Positions 42,681-52,615 are shown, counted from the first letter of the stretch. The stretch is 64,000 nucleotides of DNA from Modicisalibacter luteus DSM 23508 (GCF_000378505.1 NZ_KB899995.1:62001-126000), one strand, 5' to 3'. The notes: generated by a model from the sequence alone, not told the origin. A program made the numbers and translations.

Positions 42681-43960
42681 ACGATATTGTCCGTCGTGAT
42701 CCGCGCAAGGAATGGATTGCCCGCAATCGCCTGCATCCCGAGCATCTCGAGGTGCTCGCGGAAATGGGCGGTGGCGATTTGCACAGCGAATGGATAGGCC
42801 CCAGTGGGCTGACGCGCCGCAATCCGCATGCCGTGGGCTTCATTGGTCCCAACGGTATCAAGCGCATCGATCGCAGTGGCGCGCAACAGGCCGCGACCCA
42901 GCCCGGCAGCCGCCAGGCGCAGCCCAAGGACACGCGCCGCCGTGTCGAGATCGAGACGCCAGCGTTTTTGGTCGCCGTGGTGCCTGTCCTCCCGGGGGGG
43001 CGGTTGTCGTCGCACGATCGCGATCTGCTGGGGCTGGCGCGCCAGTTGGCCGATGCCGATCCCGAACGGCCAGGGGCGGTGCTGGCAATTGTTTTCGGAG
43101 CGCACAAGGAAACCGTCTTCGACGAGGCCGGCGTGGACCGCTTGCTGGAGCTGCAGGGAGACGCCTTCTCCGGCTATCTGCCCGAAACGCGTATCGCCGC
43201 TCTGCAAAGTGTCGAACGCGAGCTGGCGCCGCGCCACTGGCTACTGCCCGACTCCCCGCTCGGCGGGGGCGAACTGGGCCGACGACTGGCCGTGCGGCTG
43301 GGTGAGCGTCCGGCGACCCAGGTCTGGCAGATCGAAGCGGATGCCGCCAGCGAGACCGGATGGCGCTGTACGGCACGCGGTGCCGCAGGCACGAGCGATA
43401 TTATACGTCACCTGCCGCGCGTGGTGCTGGCACTGGCGGAGTGCGCCGAACCGGTCAGCGAGACGCGCCATGCCGCCCAGCCGGTTGAACTGGCCCAGGC
43501 GCTGCCTGACGTGCTGGGACGCATCGAGGACATGGGCGAGGTCGCCGTCGATCCGGCCAGTGTGTCGCTGTCCGAGGCGGAATTCATTCTATCGGCCGGT
43601 AACGGCGTCAAGGATTGGGATGGCTTTCACCACGCCGCCCAGGTCCTCGGCGCGACCGAAGGCGCGTCGCGTGTCGCGGTCGATGACGGTTTCATGCCGC
43701 GGGATCGGCAGGTCGGTGCCACCGGCACCTGGGTTTCCGCGCGGGTCTACGTGGCGGTGGGTATCTCCGGCGCCATACAGCACCTTCAGGGCATTCAGAG
43801 CTGCGACAAGGTCGTGGCCATCAACCTTGATGAAGGGTGCGACATGGCCAAGCGCGCCGACCTTTCCGTGATCGGCGATGCCGGTGAGATTCTCGCCGCG
43901 CTGGTTACCCGTATCGAGCGTTATCGAGAACAACAGCAGGAGAATCGCGATGCCGCATAA
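42677..43960 (+). CDS. etfA: Electron transfer flavoprotein alpha subunit, dgc-associated
   Basis: 427 residues, longer than housekeeping EtfA because of an N-terminal extension (about 80 residues, basic, with repeated GPSG/GPNG motifs). The C-terminal FAD domain has SAGNGVKDWDGFHHAAQVL, VDDGFMPRDRQVGATGTWV and ISGAIQHLQGIQSCDKVVAI, the usual EtfA signature. It accepts electrons from DgcA/DgcB and, by family, passes them to the quinone pool. Translationally coupled to dgcB (ATGA). Counterparts follow dgcB in Pseudomonas. Confidence 0.88.
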   Translation: MNDIVRRDPRKEWIARNRLHPEHLEVLAEMGGGDLHSEWIGPSGLTRRNPHAVGFIGPNGIKRIDRSGAQQAATQPGSRQAQPKDTRRRVEIETPAFLVAVVPVLPGGRLSSHDRDLLGLARQLADADPERPGAVLAIVFGAHKETVFDEAGVDRLLELQGDAFSGYLPETRIAALQSVERELAPRHWLLPDSPLGGGELGRRLAVRLGERPATQVWQIEADAASETGWRCTARGAAGTSDIIRHLPRVVLALAECAEPVSETRHAAQPVELAQALPDVLGRIEDMGEVAVDPASVSLSEAEFILSAGNGVKDWDGFHHAAQVLGATEGASRVAVDDGFMPRDRQVGATGTWVSARVYVAVGISGAIQHLQGIQSCDKVVAINLDEGCDMAKRADLSVIGDAGEILAALVTRIERYREQQQENRDAA

Positions 43961-44759
43961 CGCCAAGTCGTCGAGTCATGCCGGGCTCAACGTTGCCGTT
44001 CTGGTGTCGGTGGGGCGCCATCCGTTGACCGCACGTGCGCGGCGCGCCGATCAGGATGCCCGGGCGGTGGAAATGGCACTGTCCATGAGTGACGCCGCCG
44101 TGCACCTTATCCATGCGGGTGGCAATGGGTCCGACAATGAGGAGGCCCTGCGCGGCTATCTCGGCATGGGCATCGGCGAGGTCAACCTGATCAAGCAGTC
44201 GTCGGGAGCCGATGTCGTCCCGGCATTGATCAATGCACTGCGAGACACGGCGCCGCAACTGGTACTCACCGGTACGCGTGCCGAGACGGGAGAGGGCTCG
44301 GGCCTGGTGCCGTATTTATTGGCCGAGGCATTGGGTTGGCCGGTGATCAATGGCCTGGCCCAGGTAGAAAGCATCGAGCAAGGCGTGGCTACGGTGCTGC
44401 AGGCGTTGCCGCGAGGAAAGCGCCGTCGCCTGCGGGTGCGGCTGCCGGCCGTTGCGACGGTGGATAGCAGTGCGCCGGCTGCACGTCAGAGCGCGTTCGG
44501 CCCGGCGCGACGCGGTGAGCTCGCGGCTCGCGCCTGTGCCAGTGTGCCCGATGAACTGCAGGCACAGTGGCAAGTCCAGCCAGCCCGCAAGCGGCCCAAG
44601 CGGCTCAAGATCATCAAGTCGGCCTCGGCCCGCGATCGTTTCAAGGCGGCAGCGGCCAAGGCCGATAGCGGCAGCGGACAACTGCTTAGCGATGTATCGC
44701 CTGAGCAGGGTGCCGAAGCGATCTTTGCACTGCTCAAGGAGGAAGGCGTACTGCGCTGA
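43950..44759 (+). CDS. etfB: Electron transfer flavoprotein beta subunit, dgc-associated
   Basis: 269 residues. NVAVLVSVGRHPLTARARR near the start, the nucleotide loop region ALSMSDAAVHLIHAG, and the recognition stretch VLTGTRAETGEGSGLVPYLLA then LGWPVINGLAQVE match EtfB. It forms the heterodimer with the preceding alpha subunit, overlapping it by 11 bases, with CAGGAG upstream of ATG 43950. The C-terminus is extended and basic (KRPKRLKIIKS). Last gene of the dgc operon; terminator follows. Confidence 0.88.
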   Translation: MPHNAKSSSHAGLNVAVLVSVGRHPLTARARRADQDARAVEMALSMSDAAVHLIHAGGNGSDNEEALRGYLGMGIGEVNLIKQSSGADVVPALINALRDTAPQLVLTGTRAETGEGSGLVPYLLAEALGWPVINGLAQVESIEQGVATVLQALPRGKRRRLRVRLPAVATVDSSAPAARQSAFGPARRGELAARACASVPDELQAQWQVQPARKRPKRLKIIKSASARDRFKAAAAKADSGSGQLLSDVSPEQGAEAIFALLKEEGVLR

Positions 44760-44792
44760 CGTCGATAGACTGGCTAAGCAAAGAATGATGGT

Positions 44793-44821
44793 GCCCCGCC
44801 GTGGTTCAGGTGGGGCTTTTT
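44793..44821. terminator. Terminator of the dgc operon
   Basis: Stem GCCCCGCC / GGTGGGGC with TTTTT. It overlaps the last codons of the converging EamA gene. Confidence 0.8.
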
Positions 44822-45699
44822 GTTAGAACACTGTCTGTGGGTGCGGTTTTGCCTTCGCTGCGCAATCCAAGCCAGGCATGAACCAGTAGCGCCATGATGA
44901 TCACGGCACCTCCGAGCAGGCTCGCTGCCGTGGGTGACTCTCCCAAAAGCCACCAGACCCAGAGCGTGCCAAGCACGGTCTCGACGAGGTAAAACAGCGC
45001 CACCTCGGCCGAGGGAAGATAGCGAGTCGCGTTGTTGATGAGTACGGTCGCCAGCGGCATCTGCAGCAACCCCATGAGGGCCAGCACACCGTAGCTGTGC
45101 CCGCTGAGTGTCAGGGGGCTGGCCATGGGCAAGGCAACCACCGCTGCCAGGATGCCGCCTCCGGCAATGAGCGGTATGCGATCGATCGTGGGGTAGCGGC
45201 GCAGCAAGGTCAGGTTGCCGCCCACGGCGGCGGCAGCTGCCAGGGCATAAATGTTACCTGCAAGCATGCCGCCGGTCTCCGAGCCCATGAATACCAGCAG
45301 CATGCCGACCATGCAGGCAGCAATCGCCAGCACGGTGCGATACGGCACTCGCTCACGCAGGAACAGACGGGAGAACAGGGCGGCAAACAACGGTGCCGAA
45401 CTCAGGATCACGACGACGTTGGCTACGCTGGCGTGCATGATGGCAAGCACGAAAAGACTGGAAATCAACCCGAGAAGCACGGCGGATGCCAGCGAGGCTT
45501 CAGGATGGCTGCGTAGCGTGGCCAGCCGGCCTCCAAGGCAGCTCAGCAGTCCGAGTGCACAGAACATGAATATGCCGCGCCAGAATACGATCGTCCAGCC
45601 TTCCGTGCCGGCAAGCCGTATCAGCAGGCCATCGAAGCTGAGGAAGACGATACCTGTGAAAACCATGGCGAGACCACGCCGGTAGGGACGCATTGGCAT
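44806..45699 (-). CDS. EamA/DMT-family metabolite exporter
   Basis: 297-residue membrane protein with about ten helices in two EamA repeats (FTGIVFLSFDGLLIRLAG, SLFVLAIMHASVANVVVILSSAP, then LLQMPLATVLINNATRYLP and LFYLVETVLGTLWVWWLLGE). Members export amino acids and other small metabolites; the substrate is unknown, but its place in the betaine cluster suggests an intermediate. ATG 45699 is preferred because AGGAG is nine bases upstream; a longer frame to 45777 adds residues unlike the family. Same strand and close behind the next SSS gene. Confidence 0.85.
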   Translation of the reverse strand: MPMRPYRRGLAMVFTGIVFLSFDGLLIRLAGTEGWTIVFWRGIFMFCALGLLSCLGGRLATLRSHPEASLASAVLLGLISSLFVLAIMHASVANVVVILSSAPLFAALFSRLFLRERVPYRTVLAIAACMVGMLLVFMGSETGGMLAGNIYALAAAAAVGGNLTLLRRYPTIDRIPLIAGGGILAAVVALPMASPLTLSGHSYGVLALMGLLQMPLATVLINNATRYLPSAEVALFYLVETVLGTLWVWWLLGESPTAASLLGGAVIIMALLVHAWLGLRSEGKTAPTDSVLTKSPT

Positions 45700-45777
45700 T
45701 GCATGGCTCCTGGTCGGCTGAAAAAGCCACCGCGAGCAATAGGCTAGCGGTGGCAAGTAAATCACTGGCGGGAACAA

Positions 45778-47520
45778 TCAGTACTTGGCAACACGCATTC
45801 CTTGCGTTTTCAGTTTCCTCGGGCGAACAACCCAATACCCCACGGCGCCGGCAATGAGTAACATCCCCCCACACCCGATGGCCAATACGTAGGCACCCAA
45901 GGTGGTCCCGTAGGGAATAGCGAAGCGCCCGGCGAGTTCGTCCAGAGTGACTGCATACTGGCGCCAAAGAAATAACCCCACGGCGATTCCGGCCAGCATG
46001 GTACACACTGCCACCCAGCGCGTGCCGGAAACCCACTTGGCCTCCAGACTCGTGTCGCGCTCATGCAGGAAAGCCCGATAATCCCTCTCGGCCTGGCTGA
46101 CGTGAGTCAATCGTGAGGCTATCAAGATGGCTACCAGCGCCGCGAGCGTACTGAGCACCACCGGGTGCAGATAGACCGGCAAGCTGACCCATTCGGCCTG
46201 AACCATCAGTGACAGACCTAAGTTGCTCAAAAAGCCTATCGCCAGGCCCCAGCCCGCCCCAGCCGCGGTAATCCGCCGACTCCAGATACTCATTAGGGCT
46301 ACCGGGCCCCAGGAGGAAGCGAACAACGTTGCTGCGAACCATACGACAGACATCACCGCTGGCGGCTGGAACAGGGCAAGCCCCAAGGCAATCAGGCCCG
46401 CAGCAAGCACGGCGATGCGGCTGGTCCGCATGGCCGATGCCTCGTTCAGTGAGGGTGGAAGAATGTCGTTGGAGAGGCTGAAGCCGATGATTGACAGGAA
46501 GGTCGAGCAGGACGAGAGCCCGGCGGCGAAAACGCCTGTAAGGATGATTACCCCGAGCCATGTCGGCAATATATTAAGCGCAACCCACACCATGGCGCGT
46601 TCGGGGTCGAGTAGATCGTTGTAGAGGTTTATGGCTGCGCCGGTCATCATCATCAGTGCGTAGAATATGGCCAGCGCCACTGCGGTGAGCATAGCCGAAC
46701 GCATGACGACATGTTCGTTGCGTGCCATCAGGTAGCGACTGGACTGCCACGGGCTGGCTGCCAGTACTGCGGCCCATACCAAGCCTAGTGTCAGGCCCCA
46801 GGTCAGCGCTTCGCCGGGGGTGGAAAAGCTGGCTTCCTGGCCATCAATGACGCCGTGCCAAAGTGCAATGCCGGGCTTATCCTGCTGGCTCAGTAGCCCC
46901 TCAATGACCCCATGCCAGCCGCCTAAGTCCTGCAGGATATACAGCGAGCCACCCAGGGCCGCCAGCGAGAAAATCACGAACATCACCGTGTCGGTCAGCA
47001 TGACGCCCGGTGAGCCTGAATAAAGGATGAATCCGGTATAGGTGAGCCATACCAGCACCAGGCCGACCCAATACGGCATCCCTGTCAGCTCGGCGAACAT
47101 GATGCCCGCCCCCTGCATGACACCTAACAAGTAGGCGCCGAGACCGAGGATCGTAGTCAGGCCGGCGATGATCTGGACACGCCGGGAAGCAAAGCGCTTA
47201 CCGAAATACTCAGGAACCGTTCTTGCACCGCTGCGCCGCAAGTACCGTCCGAAGGCCAGCGCTCCCAGCAAACACCCCGAGGTGCTGACAGCGGCAAAGA
47301 TCAACATTACAAAGGGATAGCCTTGATAGGCGAAACCGGTTTCGCCGAGAAAGGCGCTGGTACTTAAATAGCTTGCGACCAGGGTACCCAAGATAAAAAA
47401 GGTCGGCGCATTGCGGCCGGCAACCAGGTAGTCATCAAGATGCTTGACCCGGCGTCCAGCCAGATGACCGATGAGAAAGTAACCGACCAAGCTGAATAAT
47501 ATTGCGATTGTGTAGATCAT
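45778..47520 (-). CDS. Sodium:solute symporter (SSS family)
   Basis: 580 residues, about 14 helices. SSS patterns: DDYLVAGRNAPTFFILGTLVAS with YLSTSAFLGETGFAYQGYP, VPEYFGKRFASRRVQIIAGL, LYSGSPGVMLTDTVMF and ILTGVFAAGLSSCSTFLSII (sodium-site Ser/Thr). Distinct from the Dur3-like transporter at 28300. It lies between the dgc operon and a BCCT gene, so uptake of a betaine-related compound (carnitine, dimethylglycine, sarcosine or an amino acid) is plausible but unproven. It is transcribed towards the EamA gene, which starts 78 bases after it. Confidence 0.87.
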   Translation of the reverse strand: MIYTIAILFSLVGYFLIGHLAGRRVKHLDDYLVAGRNAPTFFILGTLVASYLSTSAFLGETGFAYQGYPFVMLIFAAVSTSGCLLGALAFGRYLRRSGARTVPEYFGKRFASRRVQIIAGLTTILGLGAYLLGVMQGAGIMFAELTGMPYWVGLVLVWLTYTGFILYSGSPGVMLTDTVMFVIFSLAALGGSLYILQDLGGWHGVIEGLLSQQDKPGIALWHGVIDGQEASFSTPGEALTWGLTLGLVWAAVLAASPWQSSRYLMARNEHVVMRSAMLTAVALAIFYALMMMTGAAINLYNDLLDPERAMVWVALNILPTWLGVIILTGVFAAGLSSCSTFLSIIGFSLSNDILPPSLNEASAMRTSRIAVLAAGLIALGLALFQPPAVMSVVWFAATLFASSWGPVALMSIWSRRITAAGAGWGLAIGFLSNLGLSLMVQAEWVSLPVYLHPVVLSTLAALVAILIASRLTHVSQAERDYRAFLHERDTSLEAKWVSGTRWVAVCTMLAGIAVGLFLWRQYAVTLDELAGRFAIPYGTTLGAYVLAIGCGGMLLIAGAVGYWVVRPRKLKTQGMRVAKY

Positions 47521-47686
47521 GGAGGCAGCCGTGGAGTTGTTAATGTTGTAACGGCGATAATAATGCCGCGAGCCGCTAATGGTGTCATCGCTAACAACGT
47601 CACGGGATAAAACATTTACGACATGGGAATGGCTCCAGACAGGAAAGGAATCGCCACGGATTGGGCGATCCCTTTACGTTCCGAAC

Positions 47687-49279
47687 TTACTTGGTTTCTT
47701 GCAACGAGGCGGCTTTTGGCGAGCTCACAAGTTGCCGGTGCTCCTTGTGAAGCCCTACGTACAGGCTGAAGCACATCACCAGAAGCACCAAGGTGAAGGG
47801 CAGTCCCGTTGCCACGGCGCCAGCCTGCAGTGCACCCAGGGCAGTACTGCCGCCGCCATACAGCAGGACACCGGCGATGGCGCCTTCCAGAGTGGCCCAG
47901 AACACGCGTTGGCTCTTGGGCGCATCCGTCTTGCCGCCAGCGGTGATGTTGTCGATGACCAGCGATCCCGAGTCCGATGACGTGATGAAGAACACCAGGA
48001 CCAAGATAATGGCCAGCGTCGATGTCAGGATGGTCAATGGCAACTGTTCGAGCATATGGAACATCGCCAGCGAGACGTCGCTGATGCCATTGGACAGCTC
48101 ACCGATACCGTTGGCTGCCTGATACAGCGCTGTACCGCCAAAGGCACTCATCCACACCAGAGTCACCAACGTGGGTACCAGCAGTACGGCAATCAGGAAC
48201 TCGCGTACCGTGCGGCCACGCGACACCCGGGCGATGAACATGCCGACGAACGGCGACCAGGAAATCCACCATGCCCAGTAGAAGATCGTCCAGCCGTGGT
48301 ACCACGTATCATCATCACGGCCGATCCAGTTCGACAGCGGTAAGATGTGGCTCAGGTAGTCCATTGCAGTGGTGCCGAAGCCGGTGATGATCAGGAGAGT
48401 GGGGCCGGCGGCGATCACGAACAGCAGCAGCGCCGCGGCGATGACCATGTTGATATTCGAGAACAGCTTGACCCCGCCGTCGATGCCGCGCCAAACAGAG
48501 ATCAGGGCGATGACGGTCACGACAACAATGATTGCCAGTTGCGTGCCGATGGTGTTGGGTACGTCGAAAAGATAGGCCAGGCCGCCAGCAGCCTGGGAGG
48601 CGCCGAAGCCGAGCGAGGTGGCCAGGCCGAAGATTGTCGAAAGAACGGCAAGGATATCGACGATATGGCCTGCCCAGCCGCGTGTACGTTCGCCCAGCAG
48701 GGGAAAGAACGCCGAGCGCAGCGTCAGCGGCAGTCCCTTGTTATAGGCGAAAAACGCCAGCGACAGCCCCACCACGGCGTAAATAGCCCAGGGGTGCAAT
48801 CCCCAGTGGAACATTGTCGCTCCCATGGCCGCACTGGCACCTTCCGGCGTACCGGCAGAGGTATTCAAGGGGGTGCCGTACCAATCGGTGTAATAGGCGA
48901 CCGGCTCGGCAACGCTCCAGAACATCAACCCGATGCCCATGCCTGCGGCGAATAGCATGGCAAACCATGACATGCGGGAAAATTCCGGCTTGGCGTCGTT
49001 GCCACCCAGACGAATGCGTCCCACCGGCAGGCAGATCAAAGCGATGCAGAACACCACGAAGACATTACCGGCAATCATGAACAGCCAGTCGAAGTGTTCG
49101 ATTGACCAGCTCTTGGCCAACCCTAGCTGAGCACTGGCGGCATCTGGATAGACCAGGGCATAGATGATGAAACCTAGGATGGCAGCGGCAGAAAGTGGGA
49201 ATACGGGGCTATGAAAATCCAGCCCCATGACCTGCTTGTTGTCCTGACCAGGGGCCAGGACTGGGTCTTCACGGTCCAT
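47687..49279 (-). CDS. BCCT-family betaine/choline transporter
   Basis: 530 residues, 12 helices. BCCT landmarks: FAAGMGIGLMFWSVAEPVAYY (sodium and substrate region), FHWGLHPWAIYAVVGLSLAF, and the Trp box FYWAWWISWSPFVGMFIARV. In this family the stacked tryptophans bind the trimethylammonium group. It neighbours gbcA, so it most likely imports glycine betaine for catabolism as well as osmoprotection; choline or carnitine remain possible. The short hydrophilic tails lack the long osmosensing C-terminus of BetP. GAGG precedes ATG 49279. Confidence 0.9.
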   Translation of the reverse strand: MDREDPVLAPGQDNKQVMGLDFHSPVFPLSAAAILGFIIYALVYPDAASAQLGLAKSWSIEHFDWLFMIAGNVFVVFCIALICLPVGRIRLGGNDAKPEFSRMSWFAMLFAAGMGIGLMFWSVAEPVAYYTDWYGTPLNTSAGTPEGASAAMGATMFHWGLHPWAIYAVVGLSLAFFAYNKGLPLTLRSAFFPLLGERTRGWAGHIVDILAVLSTIFGLATSLGFGASQAAGGLAYLFDVPNTIGTQLAIIVVVTVIALISVWRGIDGGVKLFSNINMVIAAALLLFVIAAGPTLLIITGFGTTAMDYLSHILPLSNWIGRDDDTWYHGWTIFYWAWWISWSPFVGMFIARVSRGRTVREFLIAVLLVPTLVTLVWMSAFGGTALYQAANGIGELSNGISDVSLAMFHMLEQLPLTILTSTLAIILVLVFFITSSDSGSLVIDNITAGGKTDAPKSQRVFWATLEGAIAGVLLYGGGSTALGALQAGAVATGLPFTLVLLVMCFSLYVGLHKEHRQLVSSPKAASLQETK

Positions 49280-49488
49280 AAATGGTCCTCTTGTTGTTGT
49301 GCAGTCAGCCGCATGCCATTACGGCAAGTACGGCTGTATTGCATTCTTGGATGTGACGGCATGACGCGATTGTTTGAAACCGACGTCGACGTAGCTACCG
49401 CCGCGTTGTGAAGCGCACCGTCTATCACTTGCCGTTAAACTCCAGGGAGTGGCAGCCCAGCGGTGACAACTACAAGAGGACCCCAACC

Positions 49489-49734
49489 ATGATGATTGTC
49501 GAGTTGATCGATGGTGATGATTTCCGGGCGCGCTTGGTGGCGCTCGATGTCCGTATTCCCGAGGATGCCTGTCCCGAGACGTGTGCGCGATTGGCGCTGC
49601 GCAAGCATGTCGAGGTCGGTGTGCCGGGGCTGGAGACGCTGGTTAATGAACTGATGGAGCAGACCGATGTCATGTTGCCGTCGGTACGTCAGGCGATTGA
49701 CACCTTTCTGCTACCTGAATTGCGCCAGCGCTAG
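49489..49734 (+). CDS. Small unknown protein between the BCCT transporter and gbcA
   Basis: 81 residues, acidic, MMIVELIDGDDFRARL at the start, with a helical second half (VPGLETLVNELMEQTDVML) and two cysteines close together (CPETC). ATG 49489 follows GAGGA at 49475-49479; a longer frame to 49408 lacks a ribosome site. It runs divergently from the BCCT gene and converges on gbcA. No family is recognised. Confidence 0.6.
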   Translation: MMIVELIDGDDFRARLVALDVRIPEDACPETCARLALRKHVEVGVPGLETLVNELMEQTDVMLPSVRQAIDTFLLPELRQR

Positions 49735-49796
49735 GTTCATGTCCGAAAGAAGCCTGGCCCGCTTGAGCGGGCCAGGGGGTGAAATGCATGACATCA

Positions 49797-51083
49797 TCAG
49801 CCTTGCGCCAGGTGCAGCGTAGGCGCGTCATAGCCCAGGTTGTCCAGCATGCGTTCGGAATACCAGTCGATGAAGCCGATGACCCCGAACTCGTAGGTCT
49901 CGGAGTAAGGCCCAGGCTGGTAGGCCTTCGAGTTGATGCCCCGCTGGTTCTCCTCGGCCAGGCGCCGATCCTGATCGTTGGTAGCGTCCCATACCCGGCG
50001 CAGCTGTTCAGGGTCGTAGTCGACGCCTTCAACGGCATCCTTATGGACCAGCCACTTGGTGGTGACCATCGTCTGCTGCGGGCCCAGCGGCAGCACGCGG
50101 AACACGATGGCATGATCCCCCATGAAATGATTCCAGGAATTGGGCAGATGCAGGATGCGTAGCGAGCCCATGTCCGGACTCGTCAAGCGTCCCATGAGTT
50201 TCTTGCAGCCCGGCTGGCCGTCCATGGTCATCGAGACGATGCCGTCCAGAAGCGGTGTGCGGGTCAGGCGGTTGCGGTTGCCGAAGCGTTTGAGCTGCCA
50301 AGGTACCTGCTCGTTGTCCCAGTCCGCCTGCTTGCGAGCAACCAGCGACTTATAGGCTGGCGTGGCACGCGGGTCGTCGGTGTCATCGAATTCCTGCAGC
50401 GAATTGAGCAGTTCCGGATGGGCACCATTGCAGTGATAGCACTCACGGTTGTTCTCGATCACGAGCTTCCAGTTAGCCTGCTCGACGATGCTGGACTCCG
50501 CCGCCACCTTGACGTTGTCCATCTGATACGGCTCGAGATAATGCTCCAGCGTTACCAGGAAGTCGTCGATGGCCGGCGAGGTCTCGCTCAGGTTGATGAA
50601 GATGAAGCCGCCGGCCGTTCGCACATTGACGGGTTTCAGGCCATAGCTGGCAAGGTCGAAGTCGCTGCCCATGTCGCTGCCGGCGAACAGCAGTCGGCCA
50701 TCGAGCTCGTACGTCCACTGATGGTAGGGGCAGACCAGCTTGGCCACCTTGCCCTTGTCCTTCATGCAAAGGCGGGAACCGCGATGACGGCAGACATTGT
50801 GAAAGGCATGGATCTGCCCCTCGTTGCCGCGCACGATGATGATCGGGTTGTCCCCCACATCGAGCGTCATGAAGTTGCCCTTGGCGGGGATCTCGCACGT
50901 CATGCCAGCAAATAGCCACTCTTTCTCGAAGATTTCCTGCATGTCGAGAGCGAACAGCCTGGCATCGTTGTAGAACGGCTGGGGAAGCGAAAAAGTACGC
51001 GCCCTTGACTGTAGCATGTCGGCAGTCGCCTCGCGTGCCTTGCCCAAAGGATCGTCCAGTTCGTGAGTCGCTATCAGGTCCAT
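49797..51083 (-). CDS. gbcA: Glycine betaine monooxygenase, oxygenase subunit GbcA
   Basis: 428-residue Rieske non-heme iron oxygenase that turns glycine betaine into dimethylglycine and formaldehyde, with electrons from GbcB. Rieske ligands: Cys 98 and His 100 (CRHRG), Cys 118 and His 121 (CPYH). Mononuclear iron region: ENNRECYHCNGAHPEL with the two His ligands. Length and motifs match characterised GbcA, not phthalate-type enzymes. Divergent from gbcB, with the shared 360-base control region between them. ATG 51083 sits after a weak AAAGGATATT. Confidence 0.93.
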   Translation of the reverse strand: MDLIATHELDDPLGKAREATADMLQSRARTFSLPQPFYNDARLFALDMQEIFEKEWLFAGMTCEIPAKGNFMTLDVGDNPIIIVRGNEGQIHAFHNVCRHRGSRLCMKDKGKVAKLVCPYHQWTYELDGRLLFAGSDMGSDFDLASYGLKPVNVRTAGGFIFINLSETSPAIDDFLVTLEHYLEPYQMDNVKVAAESSIVEQANWKLVIENNRECYHCNGAHPELLNSLQEFDDTDDPRATPAYKSLVARKQADWDNEQVPWQLKRFGNRNRLTRTPLLDGIVSMTMDGQPGCKKLMGRLTSPDMGSLRILHLPNSWNHFMGDHAIVFRVLPLGPQQTMVTTKWLVHKDAVEGVDYDPEQLRRVWDATNDQDRRLAEENQRGINSKAYQPGPYSETYEFGVIGFIDWYSERMLDNLGYDAPTLHLAQG

Positions 51084-51443
51084 ACCAAATATCCTTTTTG
51101 TTCGCCGCCTCCCCGCGAGAGCGGCGATACGGTCATGGGTTGATGTTCTTGTCGTGAGAGGCCTGGCATTGACGCATGGCGTGATCTGGCATCTGTAATG
51201 GTTGGCTGATTGTGGTAGATGCCCGCTGATGTCAATTGCCTATTCACGACCTCAGGTGGCGTAACGGCGACCTGTTGGTTGGGTCTTTGTCAGGGAGTGG
51301 GGGTGGGAGGCATGTGTGTGTCGCTGACAGGCAAGCCGGCCGTTTTGCGCGTACCCAGAATGCGAGCGTGAAAGGGCGCTGGACCGTTTGGACGCAACGG
51401 GCCGGTGAAGGCATAGCCACGGCACTGCCAGGCAGAGACGACG
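51084..51443. promoter_or_regulatory. Divergent control region of gbcA and gbcB
   Basis: 360 bases between divergent genes that must be expressed together, so GbdR sites are expected here. It contains GTCGTG (51151-51156), 13 bases, TGACG (51170-51174); the dgc upstream region has GTCGTG (36757-36762), 12 bases, TGACG (36775-36779). The shared arrangement is suggestive only. Confidence 0.4.
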
Positions 51444-52550
51444 ATGACAATGAACTTTTTCAATCCGGTCACGACCCAGACCTGGACCAACGGTCGCCAC
51501 TCGGTACGCTGTGTCAAGGTGATCCAGGAAACCTGGGATGTACGCACCTTCTGTTTTATGGCTGAGCAGCCCGTGCTGTTTTTCTTCAAGCCCGGCCAGT
51601 TCGTTACCCTGGAGCTTGAGATCGACGGTGAGCCGGTCATGCGCTCATATACCATCTCGAGTTCGCCATCGATCCCCTATAGCTTTTCGATTACCGTCAA
51701 GCGGATACCGGGTGGAAAAGTTTCCAACTGGCTACATGAAAACTTGAGAACGGGCGACAAGCTGGTAGTGCATGGACCGGTCGGCAACTTCAATTCTATC
51801 GACTTTCCCGCCGATAAAGTCTTGTTTCTCTCTGGTGGCGTGGGCATCACGCCCTTGATGTCGATGACACGTTGGTTCTTTGATACCAATGCCAATGTCG
51901 ATGTCGAGTTCATTCATAGTGCCAGGGCGCCACGTGACGTTATTTATCATCGTGAACTTGTGCATATGTTTTCTCGGATACCCGAGTTTAAATTGCATAT
52001 CGTTTGCGAAAACAAGGATGACGTTGGCGAGGCTTGGGCCGGATATCGGGGCTATCTTACTCAGCCGATGCTGGAATTGATGGCGCCCGATTATCTGGAG
52101 CGTGAAATTTTCTGCTGCGGCCCTACGCCCTACATGAACGCGATCAAGCGGATCCTGCAAAACAACGGCTTCGACATGAGTCACTATCATGAAGAGCTCT
52201 TCGGGGCTACGCCGCTTGATGTGCGTGAAGATGTGCAGGAGCTGGCCGATCAGGCCGAGGCGGCTGCCGAAGATATCGATTACGCCGAAATGCTTAGTGT
52301 CGAGTTCGTCGGGTCTGGCAAAAGTGTGCGCATCCAGCCCAGCGAGACGGTGCATGCGGCTGCATCGAAGCTCGGCCTGCATATTCCCAAGGCGTGTGGC
52401 ATGGGCATCTGCGGTACCTGTCGAGTCGGTCTCAAATCCGGTGAAGTGGAGATGGACCATAACGGCGGCATTACCGAAGAAGATATCGAAGAGGGCTATA
52501 TTCTTTCTTGCTGCAGTCGGCCCAAGGGAAATTTGGTCGTCGACTTTTAG
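51444..52550 (+). CDS. gbcB: Glycine betaine monooxygenase reductase subunit GbcB
   Basis: 368 residues of hybrid ferredoxin-NADP reductase type. FAD-binding RSYTISSSPS (RxYS/T motif), NAD(P) domain LSGGVGITPLMSM and CCGPTPYM, then a C-terminal plant-type 2Fe-2S domain with CGMGICGTC plus a distal Cys in LSCCSRP. It passes electrons from NAD(P)H to the GbcA Rieske centre. ATG 51444 with GGCAGAGA just upstream; ATG 51450 is possible. Ends at a strong bidirectional terminator facing fdhA. Confidence 0.93.
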   Translation: MTMNFFNPVTTQTWTNGRHSVRCVKVIQETWDVRTFCFMAEQPVLFFFKPGQFVTLELEIDGEPVMRSYTISSSPSIPYSFSITVKRIPGGKVSNWLHENLRTGDKLVVHGPVGNFNSIDFPADKVLFLSGGVGITPLMSMTRWFFDTNANVDVEFIHSARAPRDVIYHRELVHMFSRIPEFKLHIVCENKDDVGEAWAGYRGYLTQPMLELMAPDYLEREIFCCGPTPYMNAIKRILQNNGFDMSHYHEELFGATPLDVREDVQELADQAEAAAEDIDYAEMLSVEFVGSGKSVRIQPSETVHAAASKLGLHIPKACGMGICGTCRVGLKSGEVEMDHNGGITEEDIEEGYILSCCSRPKGNLVVDF

Positions 52551-52615
52551 GAATCATTGAGGCCTTATCGATTCGTGCATGAGCTTGGCAATGCTCTGCC
52601 TGGCGAGTAGGCAAA

